From the NCBI GenBank assembly GCA_038501785.1, contig JBAMJR010000154.1, forward strand, positions 10,088,501 through 10,152,500: 64,000 nucleotides of DNA, written 5' to 3'. Each line of letters starts with the position of its first letter. The stretch's first letter is position 1. Source of the stretch: Myoxocephalus aenaeus. Its lineage: Eukaryota > Chordata > Actinopteri > Perciformes > Cottidae. Below, one piece after another: positions 1 to 10,900 of this stretch. The notes beneath the pieces were generated by a model. That model worked only from the letters and a program-made list of their open reading frames with translations. It was not told the origin of the DNA and searched no databases. Both the position numbers and the translations under genes were made by a program.

Positions 1-946
1 TCTTGATTTGACTTTTGACTTGACCTTCTGTCTCCTTTTCAGTTTCTTCTTACTCAAAGCCTTCTTTCCCCTGAAAGTACACAGCGATCGCTCAGTATTG
101 CAAAATATACAGTGTGCCTGTAGCAATGGCTGCACTCAAACACATAGCACAGCGTTTTGTTTCATCCCATCACAAGTTACTGCAAATATGATGCTTGTCA
201 ACACATTCTTCAACTCATTCATTTCATTGGTTTGGAGCAGCTGGTAAAATCTCCAAAGTGTCTTTAATGATAATCTCACTTTCACTTTCAGTCTATATCT
301 TGTGCAGCTGGCAAAGGGTGTGCCCTTGGAAGTGCAGCGACCCCTGGTCTCTATCAGACTGTGGAGCAGGTGTCGTTACATTCAGTGTTACTGAAGCGAG
401 CAGAAGTTTGTATCGGCAGAAATTCAACTTCGGGTGCCGATAAACTCTCTCTCTCCGTGTTTTACATTGGCTTCTTATGATTAATTTCCCTTACAAATCA
501 GAAAAATAGAAAGACTACTGAAAAAGGAAAGGTGGTGCATGAAAATTAGTAATCATTATTACTACACTCTACTAAATACAGAAAAGCAATTCATTTTAAA
601 AAGCCTTTTTTTTTTTTTAAAGCATCGATATAGTAATTCTGTACACTTCTTAATTCACTAGATTCTGTGGTTTTTTTGTTGCAGTAACGGTACTGTCGTT
701 CTACTGTGAGGGCTGGAGTTTGAAAACAAAAACAAATGTATAGTTTAATTCAATTACTCAAGAGTGAAACTGACTATTGATTTCTAATAGCTTGTCGAGG
801 AAGCTTTAGATTTTTCAGCCATTTGAGCATACGGTGACATCCTCGGTTACTCTTGCACATCGAAAATACCAAAAACAAACAATATCCCAAATACGGCTGT
901 CAAAAATGTCCACCTGATGTTTACAATAGCGGATAAATATCAACAG

Positions 947-1005
<59 letters not shown>

Positions 1006-2292
1006 CTATCTGGCGCCTTGCTTTCAGGGGCTTCCAAAACAGTACAATCTGCACATAAATGTACACAACATATTTCACGATCAGATCAAATGAAGAAAGA
1101 CTGGTGACATATGAATAGTTTGAACCACTAATTGTTTTTTCCACTTGTATGGACCTATAAATCAGGATCTGGGTTATGGAAACAGTATAATGTCAGACAC
1201 CCTGGAGCAGTGTATTGACCCAAGCTTAAAGCAACTGTACAAGGGGAGGGGTGGAGAACAACAACTCGGTTAGTGAGGGAGGATGCTGCAATGATCAAGC
1301 TACTCTGGTCCACTACCTGACTGACAGGATGACGTAACTGTAGTACCCGCTTATGCTAGAAAAGCATCCTCTTCACCCATCAGGCTACAATGTCTGACGT
1401 TTAAGGCCATTTTGTGTACAACAACACAAATTGTGTGTCATAATAACGCGCTGTGTGTATTATTGGTTTAAATGTATATATGATCATTAGCAGCTCCGGG
1501 CTTTCTTAAAACAGATAAATCGCTGAGTTTACGTTTAGATAGATATGGGCTGATGCTCCTCAACGTCAGTAAACGTTAGCTAGCAACCGAAACAGTGACG
1601 CCGTTGGGCCTAGAAACACACACACACACACACACACACACAGCTCACTACATCAAATTATATTGAATTATGAAGTCACGTAAAATATGTTGACAACGCA
1701 GGCATTTAAAATGTAGAGCAACACATTAAAGCGGGCTGTGAGCTAGCGCGTGTGTTTACGTTAAACGTTAGCTATTGCTCAAAACTAAAACTGCTGTTTT
1801 GACAGTTAGCCTGCCCAGCTTGTTTTTGATATTGCCGATAGAGCAGTTATTCGTGTCGTAATAGTCGAAGTTGTTATTGACTCTTTTCTTTCAGTGATAA
1901 TGTGCCTATGTTTAGCGACACATAATGTTCAAAAAGCAACGAGGGTGCAAACGGTTCAAGCCAGGGTGAACTAACGTTAGCCTAGCTGGCTCCGACAAGC
2001 TAAGGAAGTCGAATGCCAAAATGCTAACTACTTAGCAAGCTATCCCCCTGCAAGAGGATGCGCCTAAATGATGGAGACATGGCTCATTCATTGTAGTTAA
2101 AGCAGTGACTTGTGTGGCAAAAGTCCAGCGAGCTCAAGAGCCACACATAAGCATTAATGTAGGTGTAGCTGGTGGTCACCGACGTGCCGCTAAGCAAGGG
2201 GTTAATGCTAGCTTACGTTAGCCCAGTTAGCCACCACAAATGACAGACCAGCATCTGCGATATCTGGATCTCTTTTCACGTTCGCCACTCAC
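1..2292 (-). other. mycbp2: Part of mycbp2 intron 1
   Basis: Sequence lying 3' (on the minus strand) of the mycbp2 exon 1 donor. I looked for the next conserved coding block of the family, a Lys-rich stretch followed by a conserved Cys/Trp segment, and did not find it, so exon 2 probably lies outside the window. The stretch holds a (GA)n tract at about 952-1002, a (CA)n tract at about 1615-1642, and several copies of the motif ACGTTAGC between about 1570 and 2220. No other coding potential is supported. Confidence 0.7.
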
Positions 2293-2567
2293 CTTCCTTG
2301 GTTTATCCCTTGCTCTTTATCGTTGATAGCGGTGGTATAAATCCTCCTGTATCGCTCGGCCAGAGCTCGCCCTGAGAGTAAAAGCTGGTACCGAGTCCGA
2401 CAATCCGACTGGGCTCCGGGTGTCGGGCAAGAACCCATTCCCGAACCGATGGTGGAGAACTCGGCTCCTGCTCCAGAAGTGACCCTGACACCCAACCCCA
2501 TCGACGGCGACGAGGAAGGCAGAATCCCTCCACCGGCGGCGGCCGCTGCCGCAGCAGCACACATCAT
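2293..2567 (-). CDS. mycbp2: MYCBP2 (PAM/Highwire/RPM-1) E3 ligase, first coding exon only
   Basis: First coding exon of the giant RING-type E3 ubiquitin ligase MYCBP2, which in animals controls axon growth, synapse formation and axon degeneration. Visible: a tandem start Met-Met-Cys, a run of eight Ala, a Gly/Ser-rich stretch, then the conserved block YQLLLSGRALAERYRRIY, which matches the N-terminus of vertebrate MYCBP2 in sequence and position. The exon ends at a strong donor (AG before GTGAGT, reverse complement of 2286-2292) and leaves a split codon (phase 2). It encodes about 91 of more than 4,600 residues; the RCC1-like, PHR and RING domains lie outside the window. The start is chosen because the same Met-Met-Cys-Ala start is seen in the mammalian protein; an in-frame ATG nine codons further upstream (2592-2594) is the alternative. 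The position next to scel and slain1 matches human 13q22. Confidence 0.9.
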
Positions 2568-3050
2568 CGTTTTGGAGAACAATGCATATATCACACAAAA
2601 GATACCACGGCGAGATGATATCTAGCCACCCGATGCAATCCAATTGTCATTAAATCCTCCACTGGTCACATTATTTATCCGCTCCGAGTCGCCGAAATAC
2701 CACAATTAGCATCCACGGTTTATTATAAGAGCGAATTGTCGGCGATCTGGTGGCGCAACTACAACGTCCGCTCTTCCGATCCCCGCCACGGCGTCAACGC
2801 GGCGCTCGTCTCTCGTAAATGTGTCTTCTCAAGCCATAACGGGTTTCTCGTGAAACTGCAGAAACGGCACCGTAAATTCCCGACGATCGCCCTGTCGTGA
2901 TCGGGCTTTATTCGCTCCTTGCGTGTTTTCTTGACCCCGGAGAGGCAGCACCCTCAGTTGGGCTGCCATCTTAGCTCCATCATCCCTCCCCTCCCTGGCG
3001 GAGTGTTGCGTCGCTAGCATGCCGGGATATTGTCATACACGACTGAAGCC
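2568..3050 (-). promoter_or_regulatory. mycbp2: CpG-rich promoter and 5' UTR region of mycbp2
   Basis: GC- and CpG-rich stretch immediately upstream of the mycbp2 start on the minus strand, densest at about 2680-3000, in otherwise AT-rich DNA. It contains a YY1-like core GCCATCTTA at about 2966-2974. No TATA box is obvious. This is the usual make-up of a housekeeping CpG-island promoter. The transcription start cannot be placed from sequence alone. Confidence 0.6.
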
Positions 3051-3125
3051 GGGCGATGCTATCGCCGACTTATTTGATCAATAAACCTATTGTGTGTACA
3101 TGTTCTAATCTGCCGTTCTTCATTC

Positions 3126-3210
<85 letters not shown>
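3126..3210. repeat. (CA)n microsatellite, about 85 bp
   Basis: Uninterrupted CA dinucleotide array close to the CpG-rich promoter of mycbp2. His-Thr and Cys-Val open frames across it are artefacts of the repeat. Confidence 0.98.
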
Positions 3211-3217
<7 letters not shown>

Positions 3218-6054
3218 CATATTTGCAATCGTGCAAGTGAACATGTATCGACATTGTTAGACTATATAACCATACAAGCTGTATTTGCACAGTATGCACA
3301 GTTTGGAGACTGGACATTTCATTTGCAGAGGTCCATCCAAGGCACACTGAGATTTACTTTTCAAACCGATTAAATGTTACGTTGAAAAGCCCTGACGCTC
3401 CGGTTTGACCTTTTAAAAGTGTTGCCTTTTGTTCAGACTGCTTTGACTTCCTAGCTCATTCGTTCCTCTCTGCTATAATAATGTGCAATCATATACTGGT
3501 CCATCATAAATAGAAGTTGGGACCATGTGCACTGTGTTGGTCTTGTACATGGAAGTGTGTAACTGTAAAATGTTCCCATTTAATCTTAGACAAGCCTCCT
3601 TGATACACTCATTAGTTTGCACAAAGGTTTTTATTACATTGTAGTAGTACAGTGAGTCTTCCTCCCTGAGCCGGCCCACAGCTGAGGCCTATGCGGCTCT
3701 GTCTACCTGCAGCAAAAATGTGCACCTTTTTCATGCATGATGTGGCATGATGTGGCTCACACTTGGCGCACTAGCAGATGCAATATATGACATGAGAATA
3801 TATAGAAGTGCAACATGAGGAAACTGGGAGACGCGTGGGGTTACAGCCAACAGTATGGCAGAAAAGGCCGAGGCGCACTGCGATTCCAGACAGAAAACAG
3901 GTGCCTAATACGTCTGGAGAAGTACAGGTGTGATCTGTTTACTTCATGTGTACAATCTATCCATCATGTTGTCATCCTGATACTGCAATAGTATTCTGTT
4001 GGTGCAGGCCACACACATCTGTTGCACGGCAGTCCATCCTCAGAGAGGGATGCCTCCCCTGTCGCTCTTCCTGAGGTTTCTTCATATTTATTTTCCTCCT
4101 CTAAAATGGTTTAAATATTATCTGAATCGAGGGCGTAAGGAATGCATGGTGTCGTTTGCTTTACAGATGTAAAACCCCTTTAGGAAAACAAATTGTGTTA
4201 TTTGGCTATGTAAAAAGCAACATGACTGATTTAACATGTATCTAGGAAGCACATTTCCAAAATGCAGTACTGAATCTCCTGAATGGCACATTTCAATGTA
4301 ATGTCCTTTTTTCTTTTTTATGGTGGTATAGATGTATGTTCGTGTGGATGTGCATGCAGAACTACTGAGAGAGAGAGAGAGGTAGAGGGAAATAGAGAAA
4401 GAGATGTACACATGCCCTGGTGCTGCTTTATTGGCTGCCAGGCGGCGCTGAGGCCCAATGACAGGCGAGGGGTTGGTCTACTGTCTCCCTCATAGCAACC
4501 CAGGAAGCATTGGGAGATTATCATGCGCAGTATCAGAGCAGCCAGCAGGTATCAGTGATGACAGCTGACTCTTCTGTAATACAACTTAGGGACCGTCATA
4601 TTAAGAGTTCTGTTTGAAATGTTGGAGGTGAAAAGCAGCGCGTGACATTTTGTTGGCCTTCCTTTCCTGGTTGCCTTTAGGTAGGAGGTCATGAAAGAAA
4701 AGATGCTGGTATTGTTGGATTTGGGAAGCCTGAAGAAGCGGCCGCATTGAAAGGGCTGCCTGGTTATCCTTGTTATCTCGGCTCTGTCCTGTGAGGAGAA
4801 ATGGAGGGAGGAGGGGAGGCGGGTATCTAGGCCGGATGATGCTATAGATCAGGAGTGTCACAAGCATGAGATGAACCGGTGGAGATGAAACCCAGTTGGT
4901 GTGCACACATCAGGGAAGTGAGGCGGGATGTAAAAGAACATCTAGATGGGAACTGAACTGTGCTTCAGTCAACAACAAAAAACACAAGGGTGATGATGTT
5001 AATGAGTAAAGGCAGAATTATTGTGTCTTACTTCACTGTTACATCTTGACCTTCTCATATTCACCCATAACAGATCGGGTTGCACTCATTTCTGCTGCTC
5101 TGACTAACCGACTAAACGATCAGGATGTGTATTACCTTGGGAAACTTGTGAGATTCATCTATTTCAGGGTTGCGCAACACAATGTTGCCATTTCCATCAT
5201 TGTAACTCTAGCGCCACCCAGTGTCAGCCGCTCTCCACTTTGAGACACGTGCATCCATAAAGAGGGCAGATTGTTGTTGAGTGCAGGGGTTCCTTCCAGG
5301 GCCTGCCAGCTGTTTCTCAATGACAATGGCACAACATTTGAGTTTGATTGTGGTTCCTTTGCTGACTCAAAGTCGATGTCACCGTCTTCAATCAGCTGAG
5401 CGTGTTGCCAGCTCAGCGCGACTGAAGTGAGCACAGTGGACTTCACAGTGACTCCTTTTCTTAATGTGCCATTCAGTTGGGCTTGTTCGCACACACCTGT
5501 CTCTTTAACGTTTGGAGGAGCAGCTGGATCAGTGCAGATAGTCTGCATTCCTCTCCCTGTCATCGAGAGCGGGAGGGGTTCACCTCAGTATCACGCCGTC
5601 ACACCCTTCAATGTTATGCCCCTTTCATATCTTAGATTACTGCAAAAATGCGGCACACCCCACAGTCACAGGCCTTTACATTCGGATTGTCGCTTATACG
5701 TTTTATGGGTACTTTGAATGATTTTGGACTGCTGTGTCTCAGGGAACCCTAAATCTCCCATCACTGTCAGGAAGTAATTGACCCAGGTATCAGTCCCCCT
5801 GTTGATGTTGAATGCCATTTGGTAGAAGTTTGAGTGCGACTTGCTCCGGCATCAGTAGCCCACCTTGTTACGTCCTTCATGACCGGACTGTGACGGTGTC
5901 AGTAGTTCTTTGATCAGACCTATTAGCGAGTGATGAGTAATCCCTTCACCTGAGCTTGAATACAAGTTGAAACCACTTTTTCTTACAGTACTTTTATCAG
6001 CATAGTGCAAAGTCCACTGTCAGCCATGTATTGTATGTAAAAAGGTATATTAAT

Positions 6055-6240
6055 ACATTACATTTCATTTACCTGACGCTTTTATCCAAAGTGACTTACA
6101 ATAAGTGCATTCAACCATGAGTACAAACCCAGAACAACAAGAATCAAGAAAGTACAATTTCTTCAATAAAGTTAAACTACAAAGTGCTATCAGTAAGTAA
6201 CATCTACGGCGCTACCTTCCTTATTCAAGGTGTAGTCGGA
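6055..6240. repeat. Dispersed teleost repeat
   Basis: Contains the phrase CTGACGCTTTTATCCAAAG followed by TGACTTACAA and GTGCATTCAACC, a combination I recognise as a very common interspersed element in fish genomes. Family assignment (SINE or LINE tail) is not certain from memory. Confidence 0.6.
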
Positions 6241-6814
6241 AAAGATGTGTTTTTAGTTCCTGCTGTCCTGTTCCTGCTGCTCATTCCACCATCGAGGAGC
6301 CAGGACACAAACAGTCTGACTTTGTTGAGTGTTTAATACGCAGTCATACTGCAGGGGAAGACTTCAGAGGAGGCCTTTTTTTATTTATTCTCAAGGCAAG
6401 TCAGTCATATATCTAGAGCAAAGACCAATATATACAGTATGAGTTCTATATAAGTTCTACTGGCAATATGTCACAGTGAATACACATACAAATCTTTCCA
6501 GTAGGGGATTACTGTTAAAAAGTGTCTCCATTAAATCAAATTCCATTCATTTCAAAGCTATAGAAAGTAGAAGCACTGGCTCCCACACCCACATCGCAGT
6601 TCTGCTTCCTTGACACTTCAGCACTCCACCCAATCCCATGTTCAACCTCTGAACAGACAGAGGAACAATTATTAAGGCCACACCAGGTGATGACGGAAAG
6701 AGAAAATACTAGAGTGAGGGCTGGAGAGATTGCTTTGATTGTTGTCGGAAGCCACACCCTTGGGTGTCCTTGGAATCTCCTCCCTTGAGGTTAAAAGCAG
6801 AAGGAGTGACCAGG

Positions 6815-6908
6815 GTGTGATTGCAAACTGCAGAGGACCAGGCAAGTGTTTAAGACCTGAGCTATTGTGAGACTTTTAATTCATCCAGTCCGGCGAGTCA
6901 CAGTAGAG
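6815..6908 (+). other. scel: Candidate 5' UTR exon of scel
   Basis: A TTAAAAG element near 6790 is followed by a stretch ending in a strong donor (AG before GTACGTAC at 6909). The first coding exon of scel has a good acceptor at 7941-7942 and 16 nt of untranslated leader, so an upstream non-coding exon is expected. The left edge is a guess. Transcript data would settle it. Confidence 0.4.
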
Positions 6909-7958
6909 GTACGTACACTGTCTCTTTCCACATACTCTGTCACTAAACATGTTCGGAAACGGACATTTCTGATTTCTTTGAGTGCATAGAAATGATTTTG
7001 AGTGCGATACAGAGCTCTTTGAGACAAAGGCGCAATAGTCCTGGATAAATAGAACAAAGGCATTATGTGGATTATGTAATGATGTACTTTTAGCTCCTTT
7101 TTAAGTGGCTTTACTTGAATGAATACTTGAATGAAATGCATGTCGTGCTGATGTTGGGGATACAGCAAACACACACGTACTGGATTTCATGTCTCAGCTT
7201 GCTGTTAACTGTTATTGCATTCACATGAGCCTTCTCTTTTCTTTTTGTTTACCTCGAACACTGATTGGGTCTCCGTAATCTTCGAGAGCAAAAGCTGTAA
7301 ATCTTCCACTTTTACGAGGCTCACTAAAGCGCAGACACTGAGATATGAGATTCTGCTCAATCGATTTTAATAATCTCGACGGTTCAGAAAACTCCAGGAC
7401 GAGATCTGTTTTAGCTCTTGTTCATTACAAACTATTTCACACAGACCATGGATGATACATGCACTAATAGCAGTCATCACACATCATATTTTGTGACTGG
7501 TAGTTAGAGACACAATGCATTTACAGTCATAACTTCCCTCACAGCTATTTGCCTCAGGGCTCCATGAAACGGAAGTGTCTGCGTGCGTGTAGTCAAAAGG
7601 GCAAAATCTTTATCATTACTAGATAATGTCACCGGTACGCCCCTCTGTTTTGTGTTTTGCTGACAATGGTGTGTTTGGAGAAGGCGTGTCTTCATGTGGG
7701 GACAGATCAAGACAAACCAGTTTAAGGGCTTGATCGGCGAGTCTGGGTTTGAGCAAGTGACATGTTCATAAAACTGATCCGAGGAGGAAATAAATGTGAC
7801 CACTGAGCATTGTCCCTTAACCTGGTGTAGTGATCTCAGGTGAGACGTCAGACGAAAGGTGTCACAGCACCACCTGGTGGCTACATGCCTTGTGTAGGTT
7901 CATTACATGATGAAGTCCTCCTTTGTTCTCTCACACTTACAGGTGAAGTTCCAAAAAA

Positions 7959-10900
7959 ATGAGCAGGTTTTCGACTGGTAAGTACGGAAATATATCCAAT
8001 GATAAATACCCCCCTTCAACATCATGAACATCTTGTTTAACAGACCCACAAAGGTTACATTTGTCAGATGATGCTCAAAGAATTTTACACTTCACTTTTT
8101 AATCTTTGAGATTTTTTTTATATAACTTTTTAGCTCCAATTCTTATTCCACCTTTTCAGTCTTTCTCAAAGTATGCCACCCTGCATCTCAATGCACTCAC
8201 TGTGTGAGCATGGGACAAATAACATATGAAAATCTCTGAATATGTGCAACCGCTGCAGGGTGTCATATCAGTTAATCAAATACACTTGTACAGTCCCTTT
8301 CATAGCTCCGTTGTGCACTATTACACATGAATGATACGCTGATAAGAAAACAATACAAATGTAAACATGTAAACAAGTTGAGACCATTTTATTTGGTCGA
8401 CAACACAAAACAAATAAAATAGATCAAATGTGATTCTTGAGGCTGAACTTTCTCTCGTCTCGTGTCTCCAGGCAAGATCACCACTCTCCTGAAGGACGGT
8501 TCCTGGATAAAAAATCCTGACGACGAGGATGAAGATGTCGAGTGAGTCACCTGAATGCAATCCAATCCAATGTCCTACACATATACACATAGAGCGGTTG
8601 GGTGTTTTAAAAAAACAAAATCCTCCTTCTACATTCCTTTTGGCCAGACGGAGTGCTGAGTCATCTCTACAAGTGAATTAATCGGATCCTTTTTTTTCCT
8701 CCTTCAGCCGGGACCCAAACTTTGGCAAATCTATTCTGGGCCAGCGCAGTGTAACTACTGTCGGGTAAGACAAACATTTCAACTCCTTCTGGCATCACTC
8801 CAAAAACAAAATGATGGGACGCTATCATCACTGTGGCGACTGAGTTGTTAATCCTTCTTCTCTCTTTTTTTGCTCACAGGCAAGAAGACGGTGAGGAAAC
8901 AAGCACCACCATAACTACAAGCAGGTCAACATCTGTGCAGGCTCTCTCCAAGAAGTATGATTTGAATAAACATTCTGCTATCTTTTTCAGACGATGCTGT
9001 TGTTCTTTCCAAATAAACATCATCTTAGCAGTTATATTTTTAAGAAGCAGACATTTAATTGTGGTTTCTGTCATTGCAGATTCAGCGGCAGTCAGGATGA
9101 GCTGAGGAGTGGGTTGGTACAGTTCATATGTATTAGAGTTATTTTCATCCTCTGTTCAAGTCAAGGCACTTCTCTTTAAGCAGTAACTGTGGCTAAATAA
9201 AGCTTCTCCTCATCCAGTTCAATTTAAAAACTGAACTTTTTGTATTTGATTTGACTGTCAGTTGACTTCATACAGACGTTCATACAACTGTTAAGCTACT
9301 TCAATCATTACGGCACTAAACCATAGCTCAGTTAGACATCAGAGTGATGTTCCAGACCTTTTGCTTTATCTGGACCTCATTGAACTTTAATTGAATACCC
9401 CTGTCCTCTACGAAGAGTTACATCTTCATAATAACACCACTATATACAATAATATAGCTTCTCCTTTTTCTTGATACAAATCCTCTGAATAATCTGCCTC
9501 TTTTTTTGCAGCACATACTCAACCCTGAAGTCCGATCCTCCCAGCAGGTGTGTACCGCTGCAGTCTTCTACACACACAGAGCAAACATCCACAGAGAACC
9601 ATCAATATAATGTGTGATTTTGTTGTTGTTGTATTTATCGCATCACAGCACAATCACCACGTCCAAGACGACTTTCATAGAGGAACCTAAGACCAGGTAC
9701 ACGAATAATGCCTCCAATCCAACCAAACCAGGAAAAATACAAGGCCTGAGCATGTTTGTGAATTAGTTTCGTTACTCCTCCTGCAGCACCAAGACCACCA
9801 CGATGTCCAGGAACGGCGTAACCAGTGAGACCACCTACTCCACCTCCCAGAGTGTGAGGTAGAGAACGTCACCTTGTCCCCTTGTCACCTTGTCACCTTG
9901 TCACCTTGTCACCTTGTCATCTTCTCGCGTTGAGTCTCAGTCGGTGTGAATGGCGGCTGTGTTTTCTTGCAGCTCCTCTGGGATCAGAAGTCCCACCGAG
10001 ACGTTCACTCAGCGCGTCCAGTCTTCAAGCAAGGGGTAAAATATATATACTGCTGTAGGGTGGGAGAAGTACTCAGATCCGTCACTTAAGTCAAAGTACC
10101 AGTACAACAATGTAGACAATACTCCATTACCAAGAAAACAAACATGTATTAAACATTGGTAAAAGTACAGAATAGTATTATATATGTGATACATTTACCC
10201 GTTTCTGGTTTGATATTTAACAAATCATTGTGTTTTATAAACCAGTCCAACGTTTGAAATGTTAAATCTTAATCCGTCTCCCTCTTGTACAAGTACCTCA
10301 AAATTGTACTTAACTACAGTACTTGAGTGAATGTACTTAGAAACTGATTTGACTTTACGTCTTATCACACAGGCCACAGTACTCGAGCTACTCGCCCACC
10401 AGAACCACCAAAGTGACTGAGACTTCTGTCTCCAGCAGTAAAGAGTGAGACGTGGATATCACAGATACCACAGATACCTGATATGATTAGAAACCTGTGA
10501 GTGAGTCACGATATACATCTAAGCATCGCTCACAATCCAACCTCTGTTTCTGTGCAGCGCCGGGACCAAACTGTACGACAGTTACTCCCCCCCGTCTTTC
10601 AAGGATGATTACTCGCCCACAGACAGGTGACTTTTTAATTCAATAAAACCTTTGAAATGATTTATGTCGATCGTGACGCCGCATGATCAGTACTTGTGTT
10701 CTGTAATGACGTGTGTTTTCTTCTTTACAGCAAAACAACCGTCTTCGCGACCGAGAATGTGATGGTGAAAGGCAGTCCTGAGTGAGTTTTCTTCTTTCGA
10801 TGCCAACATAGTCCATCAACAATGACCTGATGATGCTGACTAGTGGAGCCGAGGCCCATTTCAACCACATGTCTAACTACTGTGTGAACTCTATTGTCCG

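Larger units (their letters stand above)
3051..6780. other. Intergenic region between divergent mycbp2 and scel
   Basis: No conserved coding sequence is seen on either strand. It holds a long (CA)n tract at about 3126-3210, a short (GA)n run near 4369-4380, and a dispersed repeat near 6055-6240. The open frames at about 5160-5720 on both strands are short, overlap each other and show no recognisable domain. Confidence 0.6.

Noticed and set aside
3056..3373. His-Thr and Cys-Val repeat frames here and at other CA/GT tracts (20115-20388, 55667-56234, 62233-62551)
   Set aside because: They are simple translations of dinucleotide repeats with no unique conserved part.
5159..5717. Overlapping frames of 134 and 96 codons on opposite strands upstream of scel
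   Set aside because: No domain or conserved motif is recognised. They overlap each other and lie near dispersed-repeat sequence.
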